Shown: positions 1 to 9,391 of the stretch, piece after piece
How positions within the stretch are numbered: position 1 is the first letter of the stretch
Layout of the letters: the number at the start of each line of letters is the position of its first letter
NCBI RefSeq assembly: GCF_030733745.1
Contig: NZ_JASHIK010000011.1
Span: 1-64,000, forward strand
DNA: 64,000 nt
Direction: 5' to 3'
From: Stappia sp. MMSF_3263
Lineage (GTDB): Bacteria > Pseudomonadota > Alphaproteobacteria > Rhizobiales > Stappiaceae
Position numbers and translations under genes: made by a program
The notes under the pieces: generated by a model
Database searches by the model: none
Told to the model about the DNA's origin: nothing
The model's input: only the letters and a program-made list of their open reading frames with translations

Positions 1-3000
1 ATCACAACCGAAGGCTATTTCTCCACGGCGATCTACGGCATCAGCGTGGCCGGCGGCGGGCAGGATGGCGGGGCCAGCGAGGGCCGGATCGCGGTCGGCG
101 GCGATGGCGGGGCCGGCGGGCGGGGCGGCAACGTCACGCTCGACATGACCGGCACGAGCCTTGCCGCGGGGCAGCACAACGTCCACACGTCCGGTGCCTT
201 TGCCAACGGCGTTCACCTGATTTCCGTTGGCGGCGGCGGCGGGCGCGGCGGCAACGCGGTGGCGACCGGCGTGTTCTCGGCGGTGGCGATCGGCGGCTCC
301 GGCGGCGCGGCCGGCGATGGCGGCACCGTGACGGTGAACCTCAACCGGTCCGCGAGCATCCTGACGGAGGGGGATCTCGCCAACGCGATCATCATCCAGT
401 CAATCGGCGGCGGCGGGGGATCGGGCGGCAGCGCGCGGGCGCAGGCCTATTTCTCGTCCGTGGCGGTCGGCGGCAGTGGCGGCACCGGGGGCAATGGAGG
501 CGCGCTGAACGTTGCGCTCGGCAACCAGGCAAGCATCGCCACGCGCGGCCACCATGCGTCGGCGATCATCGCGCAGTCCATCGGCGGCGGCGGCGGCTCG
601 GGCGGCCAGGCGCATGCCTCTTCCTCGGCGCCGATCCTGGCGACATCGGTTTCCATGGGCGGCAATGGCGCGTCGGGCGGCGATGGCGGTGCCATCGATA
701 TCCGGCTTGACGCGGGCTCCTCGGTCACGACCGGCACCGAAAACGCGACGAACGCCAACCTGGTCGACGGCGCGGGAACCCATTCCGTCGGCGTGCTGGC
801 CCAGTCGATCGGCGGGGGCGGGGGCAATGGCGGCTCGGCCGGCTCGTCGTCGGTGTCCTATGCCGACGGCGTCTCCTTCGCGGCGGCGGTCGCCATCGGC
901 GGCAGGGGCGGAACGGGCGGCGATGGCGGCCGCGTTTCCGGCACGGCCAATGGCGGGGTGACCACCCATGACGCCAATTCGGATGCCATCGTGCTGCAGT
1001 CGATCGGCGGGGGCGGAGGCAATGGCGGCGGCGCACATGCCTTCAGCCTGTCCGTGGGCAGCGATACCGACAGCATTTCGGCCGACGTCGCCATTGGCGG
1101 TGCCGGCGGACACGGCGGCAATGGCGGGGCGGTGTCGCTCATCAGCGCCGGAGCAATCCGGACGGAAGGCGAGAATTCCGACGGCATCGTGCTGCAGTCC
1201 ATCGGCGGGGGCGGGGGCAATGGCGGTTCGGCGCTCGCCTTCAGCGCGGCTGTCAGCATCGGGCCGAGCCTGAGCGCATCGGTTGCCATTGGCGGCTCGG
1301 GCGGCACGGGCGGGCTCGGCCGCGCGGTGACCTTCGCCGGTTCCGGCAGCGTGACGACGCTCGGGTCGAACTCGACCGGCGTGCTGGCCCAGTCCATCGG
1401 CGGGGGCGGGGGCAATGGCGGCTCGGCCACGACCGTGAGCGTGTCCGCCTCGACGCAGCAATCGGTGACGCTGGGGGCATCGGTCGGAGGGCATGGCGGC
1501 AGTGGCGGCCATGCGGAAACCGTCACCGTCAACGGCGTCGGCAGCATCGCGACATCCGGGCACAATTCGGCGGGCGTCATCGCCCAGTCCGTGGGCGGCG
1601 GAGGCGGCAATGGCGGCAATGCGTCGGCGGTGACGCTGTCGGCCTCGGCCGAGGGCTCGTTTTCCGCACCTGTTTCCGTTGGCGGCAACGCGGGCGGGGG
1701 CGGCAATGGCGGCGCGGTGCGGCTGACCACCACGGGCGGTCATGTGACCACATCCGGGGCAAATTCGGCCGGGATGCTGATCCAGTCGATCGGCGGGGGC
1801 GGAGGCAATGCCGGTACGGCGATGAGCGTCAATGCCAGCATCACGGACGGCCCGAACGCCAAGAGCATCACGACCCCCGTCTCCGTCGGCGGCAAGGGCG
1901 GACCCGGGGGAACCGCCGGGGAAATCACGATCAAGTCGGCGACGACGATTGTCACGACCGGCGATACGTCGAGCGGACTGATCGCCCAGTCGATCGCCGG
2001 GGGCGGGGGCAATGGCGGCGCGGCGATCACAGCGAATGTCACGATTTCCAGCGAGGCGCGCGGATCCCTGGGGGGCGGTGCCGCCGTTGGCGGCGATGGC
2101 GGAAGCGGACACAAGGGCGGAACGATCTCGCTTGCCAATGCCGGTGCGATCACGACCGGCGGGGACCTGTCCCACGGGATCGTGGCGCAGTCGATCGGCG
2201 GGGGCGGAGGCAATGGCGGTTCGGCCTCGACGATCACCTTCACCCTTTCGGCGCCGTCCGACCTGGAGACGAAGAACAACGCGGTCAACCTGGAAACGGC
2301 GATCGGCGGCAAGGGCGGGTCCGGCAATCACGGCGGCACCGTCAGCGCCGGAAACACGGCGAGCATCCATACAAGCGGCAACCATTCGGCCGGGATGCTG
2401 GTCCAGTCGGTCGGCGGCGGCGGCGGTACCGGCGGCAATGTCGCCTCGCTCTCCGGCGCGGCGGGCAAGTCCGTCACCAGCATCGGCGTCGATATCGGCG
2501 GCAAGGGTGGGGCCGGCGGCGACGGCGGCGATATTTCGGCGCAGAACCACGGCACCATCCTTACCCGTGGCAACAATTCCTTCGGCGTCCTGGTGCAGTC
2601 CGTTGGCGGCGGCGGCGGCTTCGGCGGCAATGCCACGCGGCTCGCGGCCGGGGCGGGGTCGAAGGTCAAGAACCTGAACGCGGTCGTCGGCGGCGCAGGC
2701 GGATCCGCGGGCAACGGCGGCAGCGGCGGCTCGTCGAAGCAGAGTTTCACGAATACCGGCACCGTCGCCACGTTCGGCCATCGCTCGGCGGCGGTGGTTG
2801 TCCAGTCGATCGGCGGCGGCGGCGGCGCGGGCGGCGACGTGGTGACCCGCACGGCCAGTCTTGGCGCAAACAACACCGATCATGGCACGCGCTCGGTCAC
2901 CAGCGGAACGACGACCACGACGGTTGGCGGGGCGGGGGGCAACGGGGGCAACGGCCTGGCGGTTGTCATCGCCAATAGCGGAGCTGTTCTGACCCATGGC

Positions 3001-6000
3001 GCCAACTCGCACGGGCTTGTCGGCCAGTCCATCGGCGGCGGCGGGGGCATGCATGGCCTGGTCGACACGTATGACCTCAGGCAGGCGAGCGACAGCGAAA
3101 GCGGTGACACGGCGCCCTCGCCGCCAAACGTGCGGGCGGTGGTGACGCGGGAGGTGACGCGGGCGATCTTCGGCGGCTCGGACACGGGCACCGAGGGGAA
3201 CGGGGGCACCGTCGACATCTCCATGGCCGCCGGCGGCGCGGTGTCGACCTTCGGCGCGATCTCGCATGCGATCCTGGCCCAGTCGCTGGGCGGCGGCGGC
3301 GGCGATATCGGCCATGTCGAGGCGTTGAGCCTTGCGGCAGGAGAAACGGCCCCGGCGAGCGAGAGCGCGGGCACGGCGAGCTCCACCTACGACTTCACCG
3401 TCAGGCTCGGCTCCTCGGATCATTCGCGGACCAGTTCATCGGGCGACAGCAGCGCGACGCTGGCCGCCGGGGCCGTGGCGACGACCTCCGGTATCGGGTC
3501 CCGCGGCGTGCTGGCCCAGTCGGTCGCCGGCGGCGGCGGCACCTTCGCCACGGTGCTCGACAGCACCCATGTCGCGGGCGACGTGCCGACGGCCACGTTC
3601 GATGTCACCCTCGGCGGCGAACAGGGGCACAGCGGTCATCCGGCGCGAAGCGGCACGGCGACGGTGACGTTCGGCCACGCGGGGAGCGGGCAGGCGGCAC
3701 GCGTCGTCACCGCCGCGGACCTGTCGCATGCCCTTGTGGCGCAGTCCGTCGCCTCGGGCGGCGGCAGCGCCGGCGTGGTCATCTCCGATACGCTCTCCGT
3801 TGCCGACCAGCGGATCATGGCGCGCCTTGGCGGGCGCGGCGCGGCGGAGGGTGCCGGCGGGCTCGCCAGCGTTGTCGCGAACGGGAGCATCACCACGGCG
3901 GGCGTCAACTCCTTCGGCATTCTCAGCCAGTCGATCGGCAGCGGCGGCGGTGAATTCTTCGCCGACCTGGCACAAGGGACCTCGGCGACCCTGCAACTCG
4001 ACTTCGGCACGGAAGACGCCGGATACGCGAGCGCCGGCGAGGCGAAAGCGACGCTCGCCGGCACGGTTGTAACCCATGGCCGGCTGTCGCACGGGATCGT
4101 GGCGCAGTCGGTCGGCGGCGGCGGCGGGGTTGCGACGGTCAATGCGGGCGGGGTCGGCACGCTTCACCTCAACGCCATGTTCGGCCGCACGATGGCCACG
4201 GGCGGGCACGGGGGCCTTGCGACGGTCGACCTGACCGACGGGCATGTCGTGACAGCCGGAGACTTTGCCTTTGGCGTGCTGGCGCAGTCGATTGGCGGCG
4301 GCGGCGGGCTGCTTTCGGTCGATGCCGGTTCCAGCGCGACCGTCCTCGACCTGACATTGCGCACGGGCGGCGGCGGCGCGGGCGGCAGCGTCGACGTGTC
4401 GCTGGACGCGGTGAGTTCGATCACGACCTCGGGCGCCCATGCGCATGGCATCTTTGCCCAGTCGGCGGGAAGCGGCGGCGGGCTTGCGCTGATCGACGGC
4501 ACGCCCATCGGGATCCCGTCCGGACCGACGACCCCGGCGGCGGCGTCGGCCGGCGGCGGGGCGGTCACGGTGACCTCGCATGGCGATATCCGCACGAGCG
4601 GAGACCATTCGGACGGCATCTTCGCCTATTCGGCCAGCGGCGGAGCGCTGGTGGTTGAAAGCGATGACGGCGGGCGGATGATCGTCGGCCACGGGACCGG
4701 AACGCAATCGGGGCAGGTGACGGTGAACCAGCGTGGCACCGTCTCGGTGAGCGGGGAGCAGGCTTCTGCGATCTCGGCGCTGGCGCGCAGGTCCGACGGC
4801 ACCGCCATTTCGCTCGATATCGGCGGCAGGGTCAGTGCCTCGGGCGAGGGGGGAGCCGCCATTCGCGCGGTCAACGGCACGGCCGGGTCCCATGCGCATG
4901 GCGGCAATGCGACGCTCACCACCCGTGTCAATGTGCGCGAGGGGGCCTTTGTGCTGGCCCGAGACGCCGCCACCACGACCAGCGCCATCCAGATCGACGA
5001 AGGACTGGGGCGGTTCGCGCTCGACATCGACGGAACGGTCGCCGCGGTCGGGGCGGATGGCAGCCGGATCAGCAGCTATGGGGGCCGGCAGACCGCGATC
5101 CGAGCCAATGGCGACGGGGCGATCGAGATCGGCGCCAGCGGCGGTGTCGAGGGGACGATCGAGGTCAATCTGGGCACGGTGTCGGTGACCAACAACGGTG
5201 TCATCGACGGGTCGGTGATCAATGCCGGCCTCTACACGCTGGGCAGTGGCGGCCGCCATTTCCTCGAGATCGATCCGGCGGCGGGAACGGCTGCCTATAT
5301 CTCCGCGCTTGCCCTCGACAACAATGGCGGCACGCTCAACCCCTACCTGTCATCCTTCGGGCATCTGGCGCATGCCGTCGAGATCGTCGACGGTTTCGGC
5401 GCGAGCGTGGTTGCCGGACATGTGGCCAACACACCGGTGCTGACGTTCCATACGACAAGCAGCGCCGACAGCGTTTCCGTGACCGGCGTGACCGCCAGCT
5501 TCGCCGGCGCCGGGCTGTCCGGCAATGCGGGGACCGTGGCGCGGGCCGTGGATCCGCTGGTGCAGCGCTGGATGAACGGGGAGAGCGTCAATCCGGGAGA
5601 CGAGAACCTGCATGCCTTCCTGCTCGCGGCGGCCAACGCGACGAGCGCCGGCGCATTGTCGGGCACCCTCGCGGATCATCTCGACGCGTCGAAGGACTAC
5701 GATGTCGCCGTAAACCAGCACGTTGCAGCGATCTCGCATATCGACAACCTGCACAGTTGCGGAACCCAGTACGGACCCTGGGCGGCGTTGCGCGAGGACG
5801 AGTGCACCTGGGCCAGGGCAACGCATCGGATCACCGACAATTTCGCTGCCGGAAACACGGTGCGCGTCTCCGGCTTCTCCATCGGCCGACAGGCGGCCAT
5901 CGCCGAGAACTGGCGGCTTGGCGTTGGCGCCGGCTTCAACCTGAGCGCCAGCAGCGGCGCGGGCGTTTCCAGCGATGGCCATGGCATCCATGCCGGCGGC

Positions 6001-6606
6001 GTTCTCAAGTACACGCGCGACGCCTGGCTGGCGACGGCGGCCGTGACCGGCTCCTACACATGGGGGGATTCCAGCCGCTTCGTCCCGGCCTCCGGCGCGA
6101 CCGCGCAGTCGGAGCAGAAGGCCGCCGGTATCTCCGCGCGCCTGCGCATGGCGCATCAGTTCGATTTCGGCGGGGTCTTCGCGATCCCAACCCTCGATCT
6201 CGACATGTCCTGGATCCACGATTTCGGCTACACGGAACGGGGCGCGGGCAGCTTCGGGCTGGCCGTCGATGCGCACGACATGTTCCTGGCCGACCTGCAT
6301 CCGCAATTGCGCTTGGGTACCGATATCCGCTTCGGCGACGATGTCGTCGTCCGCCCCTATCTGGAGGCCGGTGTCGCCATCGCGCTCGATGACGAGCACC
6401 GGATGACCCAGTCCTTCACGGCGGGAGCGCTGGCCGGTACCCGGTTCTCCGTCACCACGGATCGCGACAGGGTGCGCGGAACGGTTGCCGCCGGGCTGAG
6501 CGTGCTGCAGGCCGAGCGCTTCGAGGCGAAGCTGCGCTATGACGGCAGCTTTGGCAGGGAGAGCCGTTCCCATGCGGCGAGTTTCAAGTTCGGCCTGCAT
6601 TTCTGA
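1..6606 (+). CDS. Giant Gly-rich autotransporter (5' truncated by window edge)
   Basis: The reading frame is open from base 1, and the first codons already match the repeat pattern, so the true start lies upstream. About 2,200 residues are visible. The passenger holds roughly 22 degenerate copies of a 60-90-residue unit built around QSIGGGGGNGGSA, preceded by a T(T/S)G-x-(N/H)S-x-G(I/V)-like strand. Copies decay toward the C-terminus (for example QSAGSGGG). A C-terminal beta-barrel (about 5800-6603) shows alternating hydrophobic strands and ends in Phe, as expected for BAM-dependent insertion. Two cysteines 14 residues apart (HSCGTQYGP and DECTWA, about 5758-5813) sit just before the barrel. 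Family knowledge: type Va autotransporter, surface exposed, adhesin or biofilm role likely. The ligand is unknown. No passenger protease or pertactin catalytic motif was seen. Confidence 0.9.
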   Translation: MTTEGYFSTAIYGISVAGGGQDGGASEGRIAVGGDGGAGGRGGNVTLDMTGTSLAAGQHNVHTSGAFANGVHLISVGGGGGRGGNAVATGVFSAVAIGGSGGAAGDGGTVTVNLNRSASILTEGDLANAIIIQSIGGGGGSGGSARAQAYFSSVAVGGSGGTGGNGGALNVALGNQASIATRGHHASAIIAQSIGGGGGSGGQAHASSSAPILATSVSMGGNGASGGDGGAIDIRLDAGSSVTTGTENATNANLVDGAGTHSVGVLAQSIGGGGGNGGSAGSSSVSYADGVSFAAAVAIGGRGGTGGDGGRVSGTANGGVTTHDANSDAIVLQSIGGGGGNGGGAHAFSLSVGSDTDSISADVAIGGAGGHGGNGGAVSLISAGAIRTEGENSDGIVLQSIGGGGGNGGSALAFSAAVSIGPSLSASVAIGGSGGTGGLGRAVTFAGSGSVTTLGSNSTGVLAQSIGGGGGNGGSATTVSVSASTQQSVTLGASVGGHGGSGGHAETVTVNGVGSIATSGHNSAGVIAQSVGGGGGNGGNASAVTLSASAEGSFSAPVSVGGNAGGGGNGGAVRLTTTGGHVTTSGANSAGMLIQSIGGGGGNAGTAMSVNASITDGPNAKSITTPVSVGGKGGPGGTAGEITIKSATTIVTTGDTSSGLIAQSIAGGGGNGGAAITANVTISSEARGSLGGGAAVGGDGGSGHKGGTISLANAGAITTGGDLSHGIVAQSIGGGGGNGGSASTITFTLSAPSDLETKNNAVNLETAIGGKGGSGNHGGTVSAGNTASIHTSGNHSAGMLVQSVGGGGGTGGNVASLSGAAGKSVTSIGVDIGGKGGAGGDGGDISAQNHGTILTRGNNSFGVLVQSVGGGGGFGGNATRLAAGAGSKVKNLNAVVGGAGGSAGNGGSGGSSKQSFTNTGTVATFGHRSAAVVVQSIGGGGGAGGDVVTRTASLGANNTDHGTRSVTSGTTTTTVGGAGGNGGNGLAVVIANSGAVLTHGANSHGLVGQSIGGGGGMHGLVDTYDLRQASDSESGDTAPSPPNVRAVVTREVTRAIFGGSDTGTEGNGGTVDISMAAGGAVSTFGAISHAILAQSLGGGGGDIGHVEALSLAAGETAPASESAGTASSTYDFTVRLGSSDHSRTSSSGDSSATLAAGAVATTSGIGSRGVLAQSVAGGGGTFATVLDSTHVAGDVPTATFDVTLGGEQGHSGHPARSGTATVTFGHAGSGQAARVVTAADLSHALVAQSVASGGGSAGVVISDTLSVADQRIMARLGGRGAAEGAGGLASVVANGSITTAGVNSFGILSQSIGSGGGEFFADLAQGTSATLQLDFGTEDAGYASAGEAKATLAGTVVTHGRLSHGIVAQSVGGGGGVATVNAGGVGTLHLNAMFGRTMATGGHGGLATVDLTDGHVVTAGDFAFGVLAQSIGGGGGLLSVDAGSSATVLDLTLRTGGGGAGGSVDVSLDAVSSITTSGAHAHGIFAQSAGSGGGLALIDGTPIGIPSGPTTPAAASAGGGAVTVTSHGDIRTSGDHSDGIFAYSASGGALVVESDDGGRMIVGHGTGTQSGQVTVNQRGTVSVSGEQASAISALARRSDGTAISLDIGGRVSASGEGGAAIRAVNGTAGSHAHGGNATLTTRVNVREGAFVLARDAATTTSAIQIDEGLGRFALDIDGTVAAVGADGSRISSYGGRQTAIRANGDGAIEIGASGGVEGTIEVNLGTVSVTNNGVIDGSVINAGLYTLGSGGRHFLEIDPAAGTAAYISALALDNNGGTLNPYLSSFGHLAHAVEIVDGFGASVVAGHVANTPVLTFHTTSSADSVSVTGVTASFAGAGLSGNAGTVARAVDPLVQRWMNGESVNPGDENLHAFLLAAANATSAGALSGTLADHLDASKDYDVAVNQHVAAISHIDNLHSCGTQYGPWAALREDECTWARATHRITDNFAAGNTVRVSGFSIGRQAAIAENWRLGVGAGFNLSASSGAGVSSDGHGIHAGGVLKYTRDAWLATAAVTGSYTWGDSSRFVPASGATAQSEQKAAGISARLRMAHQFDFGGVFAIPTLDLDMSWIHDFGYTERGAGSFGLAVDAHDMFLADLHPQLRLGTDIRFGDDVVVRPYLEAGVAIALDDEHRMTQSFTAGALAGTRFSVTTDRDRVRGTVAAGLSVLQAERFEAKLRYDGSFGRESRSHAASFKFGLHF

Positions 6607-6892
6607 GGGAGCGGGGCGGCCGGCTTGACTTTGCCGCCGCGATCCCCCAACTCTCGGTGCATGTTCAAGTCCGGGTCTCCTTCTTCGAACCTTCACAGGG
6701 TGTGCCCCATCGCGGGACACTGACCCCCGGCCCGGTCGCGTCGCGCCCCGGCCGCGGGGCATAGGCTGGCGTCCCCGCCTTGCGGGACGACAAGAAGCCG
6801 GACGCGCGACACTTCATCCAACGATATCCAAACCGAGCCCGACAGCGCATGAGATGCGCCAGCGGTTCGCCACTCTGCAAGGAGAGCCAAGC
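6607..6892. other. Non-coding gap after autotransporter
   Basis: About 286 bases without a convincing gene. A weak GGCGGC/GCCGCC stem (6615-6620 with 6633-6638) lies just after the autotransporter stop and could end its transcript, but there is no T tract. The only clear signal is the AAGGAGAG ribosome binding site (6879-6886) of the following gene. Confidence 0.4.
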
Positions 6893-7330
6893 ATGGCTTC
6901 CCAGACGAAGAAGCACCGTAAGCCCGCCATCCGGATGATCCGCTCGGACCACGAGAAGCTGTCGGGGCTGGCCGAGAACTTCCTCGCCAGGAACCCGGCC
7001 GTTGCCGAGGAACTCCTTGCCGAACTCGACCGCGCGCGCATCGTCGCCGACGGGCGGATTGCGGAGGATGTCGTGCGCATGGGTTCGCGGCTGCGGTTCA
7101 CCACGGATGCGGGAGAGGACCGCCGCGTGTCGCTGGTCTTCCCCGGCGATGCCGACATTGCCGAGGGAAAGGTCTCCGTGCTGACCCCGATCGGGGTGGC
7201 CCTGATCGGCCTTTCGGCCGGTCAGTCCATCGACTGGACCGGGCGCGACGGGCGCACTCACCGCCTGACCGTGGAAAGCGTCGAGGCACCCGCCGAGATG
7301 GCGGCCGGCGAGCCGCGACCGGCATCGTGA
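6893..7330 (+). CDS. Rnk-like nucleoside diphosphate kinase regulator (GreA/GreB C-terminal fold)
   Basis: 145 residues starting MASQTKKHRK, chosen because AAGGAGAG lies seven bases upstream of the ATG. A short helical N-terminus (RSDHEKLSGLAENF) is followed by a GreA/GreB C-terminal FKBP-like domain with the family hallmarks SRLRFTTDAGEDRRVSLVFP, SVLTPIGVALIGLSAGQSI and a closing VESVEAP strand. Rnk proteins bind RNA polymerase near the secondary channel and modulate nucleotide metabolism; unlike GreA they lack the long cleavage coiled coil, as here. The next gene encodes a second member of the same family. There is no operon partner with a known pathway. Confidence 0.8.
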   Translation: MASQTKKHRKPAIRMIRSDHEKLSGLAENFLARNPAVAEELLAELDRARIVADGRIAEDVVRMGSRLRFTTDAGEDRRVSLVFPGDADIAEGKVSVLTPIGVALIGLSAGQSIDWTGRDGRTHRLTVESVEAPAEMAAGEPRPAS

Positions 7331-7478
7331 CCCATCTTCACTCTCCGCGCGACCTCTCGCTGAGCGGAGGTTGTCTCATCGCAGGATCGTAGCCCCTGTG
7401 CCGCATGGCGCGGCCAGGGGACCCCTCCATTTCGTGTCACGACAACCGCTCCCCGCAGCGGAGCGATGGAGACCTGCG

Positions 7479-7997
7479 ATGTTGAACGAAACCTGCATCC
7501 TGACCACCAAGGACTTCACCATTCTCGAGGCGATGCGCGAGCGCCACGCCGATCCGCGCGACCCGCTGGCGCCGATCCTGGCGCGAAAGCTGAAGACCGC
7601 GCGGATGGTCCTGCACGACGATATCCCCGCCAATGTCGCGACGCTGAACAGCCGCGTGACGTTCCGGGCCAGCGGCGCGTGTGCCGAAACACGGGTGATC
7701 TCGCATGAGCGAATGAACCTGCTTGTGGGTGTGTTCCAGCCGATCACGACGCCGCGCGGGCTGGCCCTGCTGGGTCTTGCCGAAGGGCAGGAATACCGCA
7801 TTGCCTGGCGCGGCATGGAAGAACGCGTCGTGCTGGACACCGTGGAATACCAGCCGGAAGCGGCACGACGCGGCAGGACGCCGGATGGCGGCATGGTACG
7901 CCATCCCGCAGAGCAGGTTCGCACGTCACGAGGCACGCCCTCGCTGACACTCGTTCACTGTACTCCCAAGGATCGCGGCGGAGAGGCCGCCGGCTGA
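7479..7997 (+). CDS. Second Rnk-like GreA/GreB C-terminal domain protein
   Basis: 172 residues from the ATG at 7479 (MLNETCILTTKDFTILEAM). The same frame is open farther upstream but has no ribosome site. The N-terminal helix pair (TILEAMRERHADPRDPLAPI) and the GreA/B fold (SRVTFRASGACAETRVISHE, VFQPITTPRGLALLGLAEGQ, VVLDTVEYQPE) match Rnk. It differs from its upstream neighbour by a C-terminal tail of about 35 residues rich in Arg, Gly and Pro. The two genes lie 148 bases apart and are diverged paralogues. Role: probable RNA polymerase-binding regulator; no specific target can be inferred. Confidence 0.75.
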   Translation: MLNETCILTTKDFTILEAMRERHADPRDPLAPILARKLKTARMVLHDDIPANVATLNSRVTFRASGACAETRVISHERMNLLVGVFQPITTPRGLALLGLAEGQEYRIAWRGMEERVVLDTVEYQPEAARRGRTPDGGMVRHPAEQVRTSRGTPSLTLVHCTPKDRGGEAAG

Positions 7998-8006
7998 TCC
8001 CGGCGG

Positions 8007-9254
8007 TCAGCGGCCGGCAGCCAATCTTGTCAGGACGGCCAGCATCAAGGCCGCCCCCTGTTCGATGTCGGGCCAGTCCGTGAATTCCTCCGGGGAGTGG
8101 CTGACGCCGCCGCGGCTTGGAACGAAGACGAGGGCGGCGGGGCACAAGGCCTGCATCGTCTGTGCATCGTGGCCGGCGCCCGAGGGCATGTCGAGCGCGG
8201 CGAGCCCGAGCCGCGCGGCTTCCTCGCGCAAGACCCCCGTCAGGCCCGGATCGAGCGCCACCGGCTCCATCCGGCTGTGCTCTTCCACCGTGAAGTCGAG
8301 CCCGTTTGCCCCGGCCGCCGTGGCGATACGCTCCTGCATCGCATCGCAGAGCGCGGCGATCCTCGCCGGGTCGGTATCGCGGATGTTGACGACGAAATCG
8401 GCACGGCCGGGCACCGTGTGCATGAAGTTCGGCTGGATATCGAGCTTGCCGATGGTGATGCGGCTGTTGTCGCCACCATGCGCGGCCAGAATGTCGGGAA
8501 TGGCATGCGCGATGCTCGCCATGCCGGCGAGCGCGTCGGCGCGCAAATGCATCGGCGTGGTACCGGAATGGTTGGCTCTGCCCTCAAGACGGACCGCAAG
8601 GTTGACGAGGCCGGCGACCGTGTGGGCGATGCCGACGGGAATGCGGCGTTCCTCAAGCACCGGTCCCTGCTCGATATGCAGTTCCAGGAAGGCCGCGACG
8701 GAGCCGGGCGCGCGTGCCGCCGTCAGCGCATCCCGGGCATCGAGGCCGCATGCCCGCATCGCGTCGGCTAGCCGCGTGCCGTCGGCATCGATGGCGGCGT
8801 CCAGCTGCTCCGCCGTCACCGTTCCGGTAATCGCCTGGGACCCGAGCATGCCGCCGAAGCGCCCCTCCTCCTCCGCCGTTGCCACCACCTCGACGGCGAC
8901 GGCCGGCACGATCCCGGCATCGCGCATCGCGCGCACGCATTCCAGCGCGACGCAGGCGCCCAGTGCGCCGTCGAAGGCTCCGCCCTCGGGCACCGTATCG
9001 AGGTGGGAGCCGACCAGGATCGAGGGGCCGGCCTGGGGGCCGAAACGGCCGAACAGGTTGGCGACGCCGTCCCGGCTCACCGCCAGCCCGTCCCGGCGCA
9101 TCTCCTCCATGAACCAGGTTCGCACCGCCATGTCGGGTTCGGAGTAGCCGGTGCGGTTGAAGCCGCCGGTTCGCGGGTTTTTGCCGAACGCGTTGACGCC
9201 GTCGAGCAGGGCCCGCAGGCGCGAGGAGTTGATGCGCGGGGTTTGCTCGGACAT
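8007..9254 (-). CDS. M20-family N-carbamoyl-L-amino acid / allantoate-type amidohydrolase
   Basis: 415 residues. Family motifs are intact: GSHLDTVPEGGAFDG (metal ligands His84 and Asp95), VATAEEEGRFGG (catalytic and bridging Glu around 129-130), ELHIEQGPVLE (His193), RANHSGTTPM in the lid/dimerisation domain, and SHSPEEFTDW (His386). This set is characteristic of the hydantoinase/carbamoylase branch of M20, which hydrolyses N-carbamoyl amino acids, ureidoglycolate or allantoate with two divalent metals in the cytoplasm. The gene is divergent from the peptide-type ABC operon across 137 bases with a strong dyad, so the two are probably co-regulated. The precise substrate is not visible. N-carbamoyl-cysteine is one possibility, given the ATC hydrolase-family genes downstream. 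Confidence 0.88.
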   Translation of the reverse strand: MSEQTPRINSSRLRALLDGVNAFGKNPRTGGFNRTGYSEPDMAVRTWFMEEMRRDGLAVSRDGVANLFGRFGPQAGPSILVGSHLDTVPEGGAFDGALGACVALECVRAMRDAGIVPAVAVEVVATAEEEGRFGGMLGSQAITGTVTAEQLDAAIDADGTRLADAMRACGLDARDALTAARAPGSVAAFLELHIEQGPVLEERRIPVGIAHTVAGLVNLAVRLEGRANHSGTTPMHLRADALAGMASIAHAIPDILAAHGGDNSRITIGKLDIQPNFMHTVPGRADFVVNIRDTDPARIAALCDAMQERIATAAGANGLDFTVEEHSRMEPVALDPGLTGVLREEAARLGLAALDMPSGAGHDAQTMQALCPAALVFVPSRGGVSHSPEEFTDWPDIEQGAALMLAVLTRLAAGR

Positions 9255-9314
9255 GTCTTTTGCCTCTTTTTCAGGTGCTTGCCGGGAGGGGCGATGCGTG
9301 CGCGCAGCTTGGCC

Positions 9315-9369
9315 GATAATTTATTATGATAAAAGCTTGCGCAAGGTCAGATTATCAGAATTAATTATC
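9315..9369. promoter_or_regulatory. Large dyad in divergent promoter region
   Basis: Left arm GATAATTTATTATGATAA (9315-9332) matches the reverse complement of the right arm (9352-9369) at 16 of 18 positions, with 19 bases between. A perfect 10-bp palindrome CTTGCGCAAG (9336-9345) lies inside. It sits between the hydrolase start (9254, minus) and the SBP start (9392, plus). TATGAT at 9325-9330 could serve as a -10 element. The FadR-type regulator at 14925 is the obvious candidate ligand (inference). Confidence 0.6.
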
Positions 9370-9391
9370 GGGCGCGAACGGAGGACACGCG

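Noticed and set aside
400-3423. 1007-codon open frame on the minus strand opposite the autotransporter
   Set aside because: Arg/Ala-rich, repeats mirror the GGC-rich repeats of the plus gene, no start signal or domain. A by-product of high GC and repeat codons.
1-4500. Regularly spaced GGC-rich repeats as a CRISPR or tandem repeat array
   Set aside because: Repeats are in frame, degenerate and encode the passenger motif; spacing varies between 60 and 90 codons.
3436-5259. 607-codon minus-strand frame
   Set aside because: Same reason; composition follows the autotransporter repeat in antisense.
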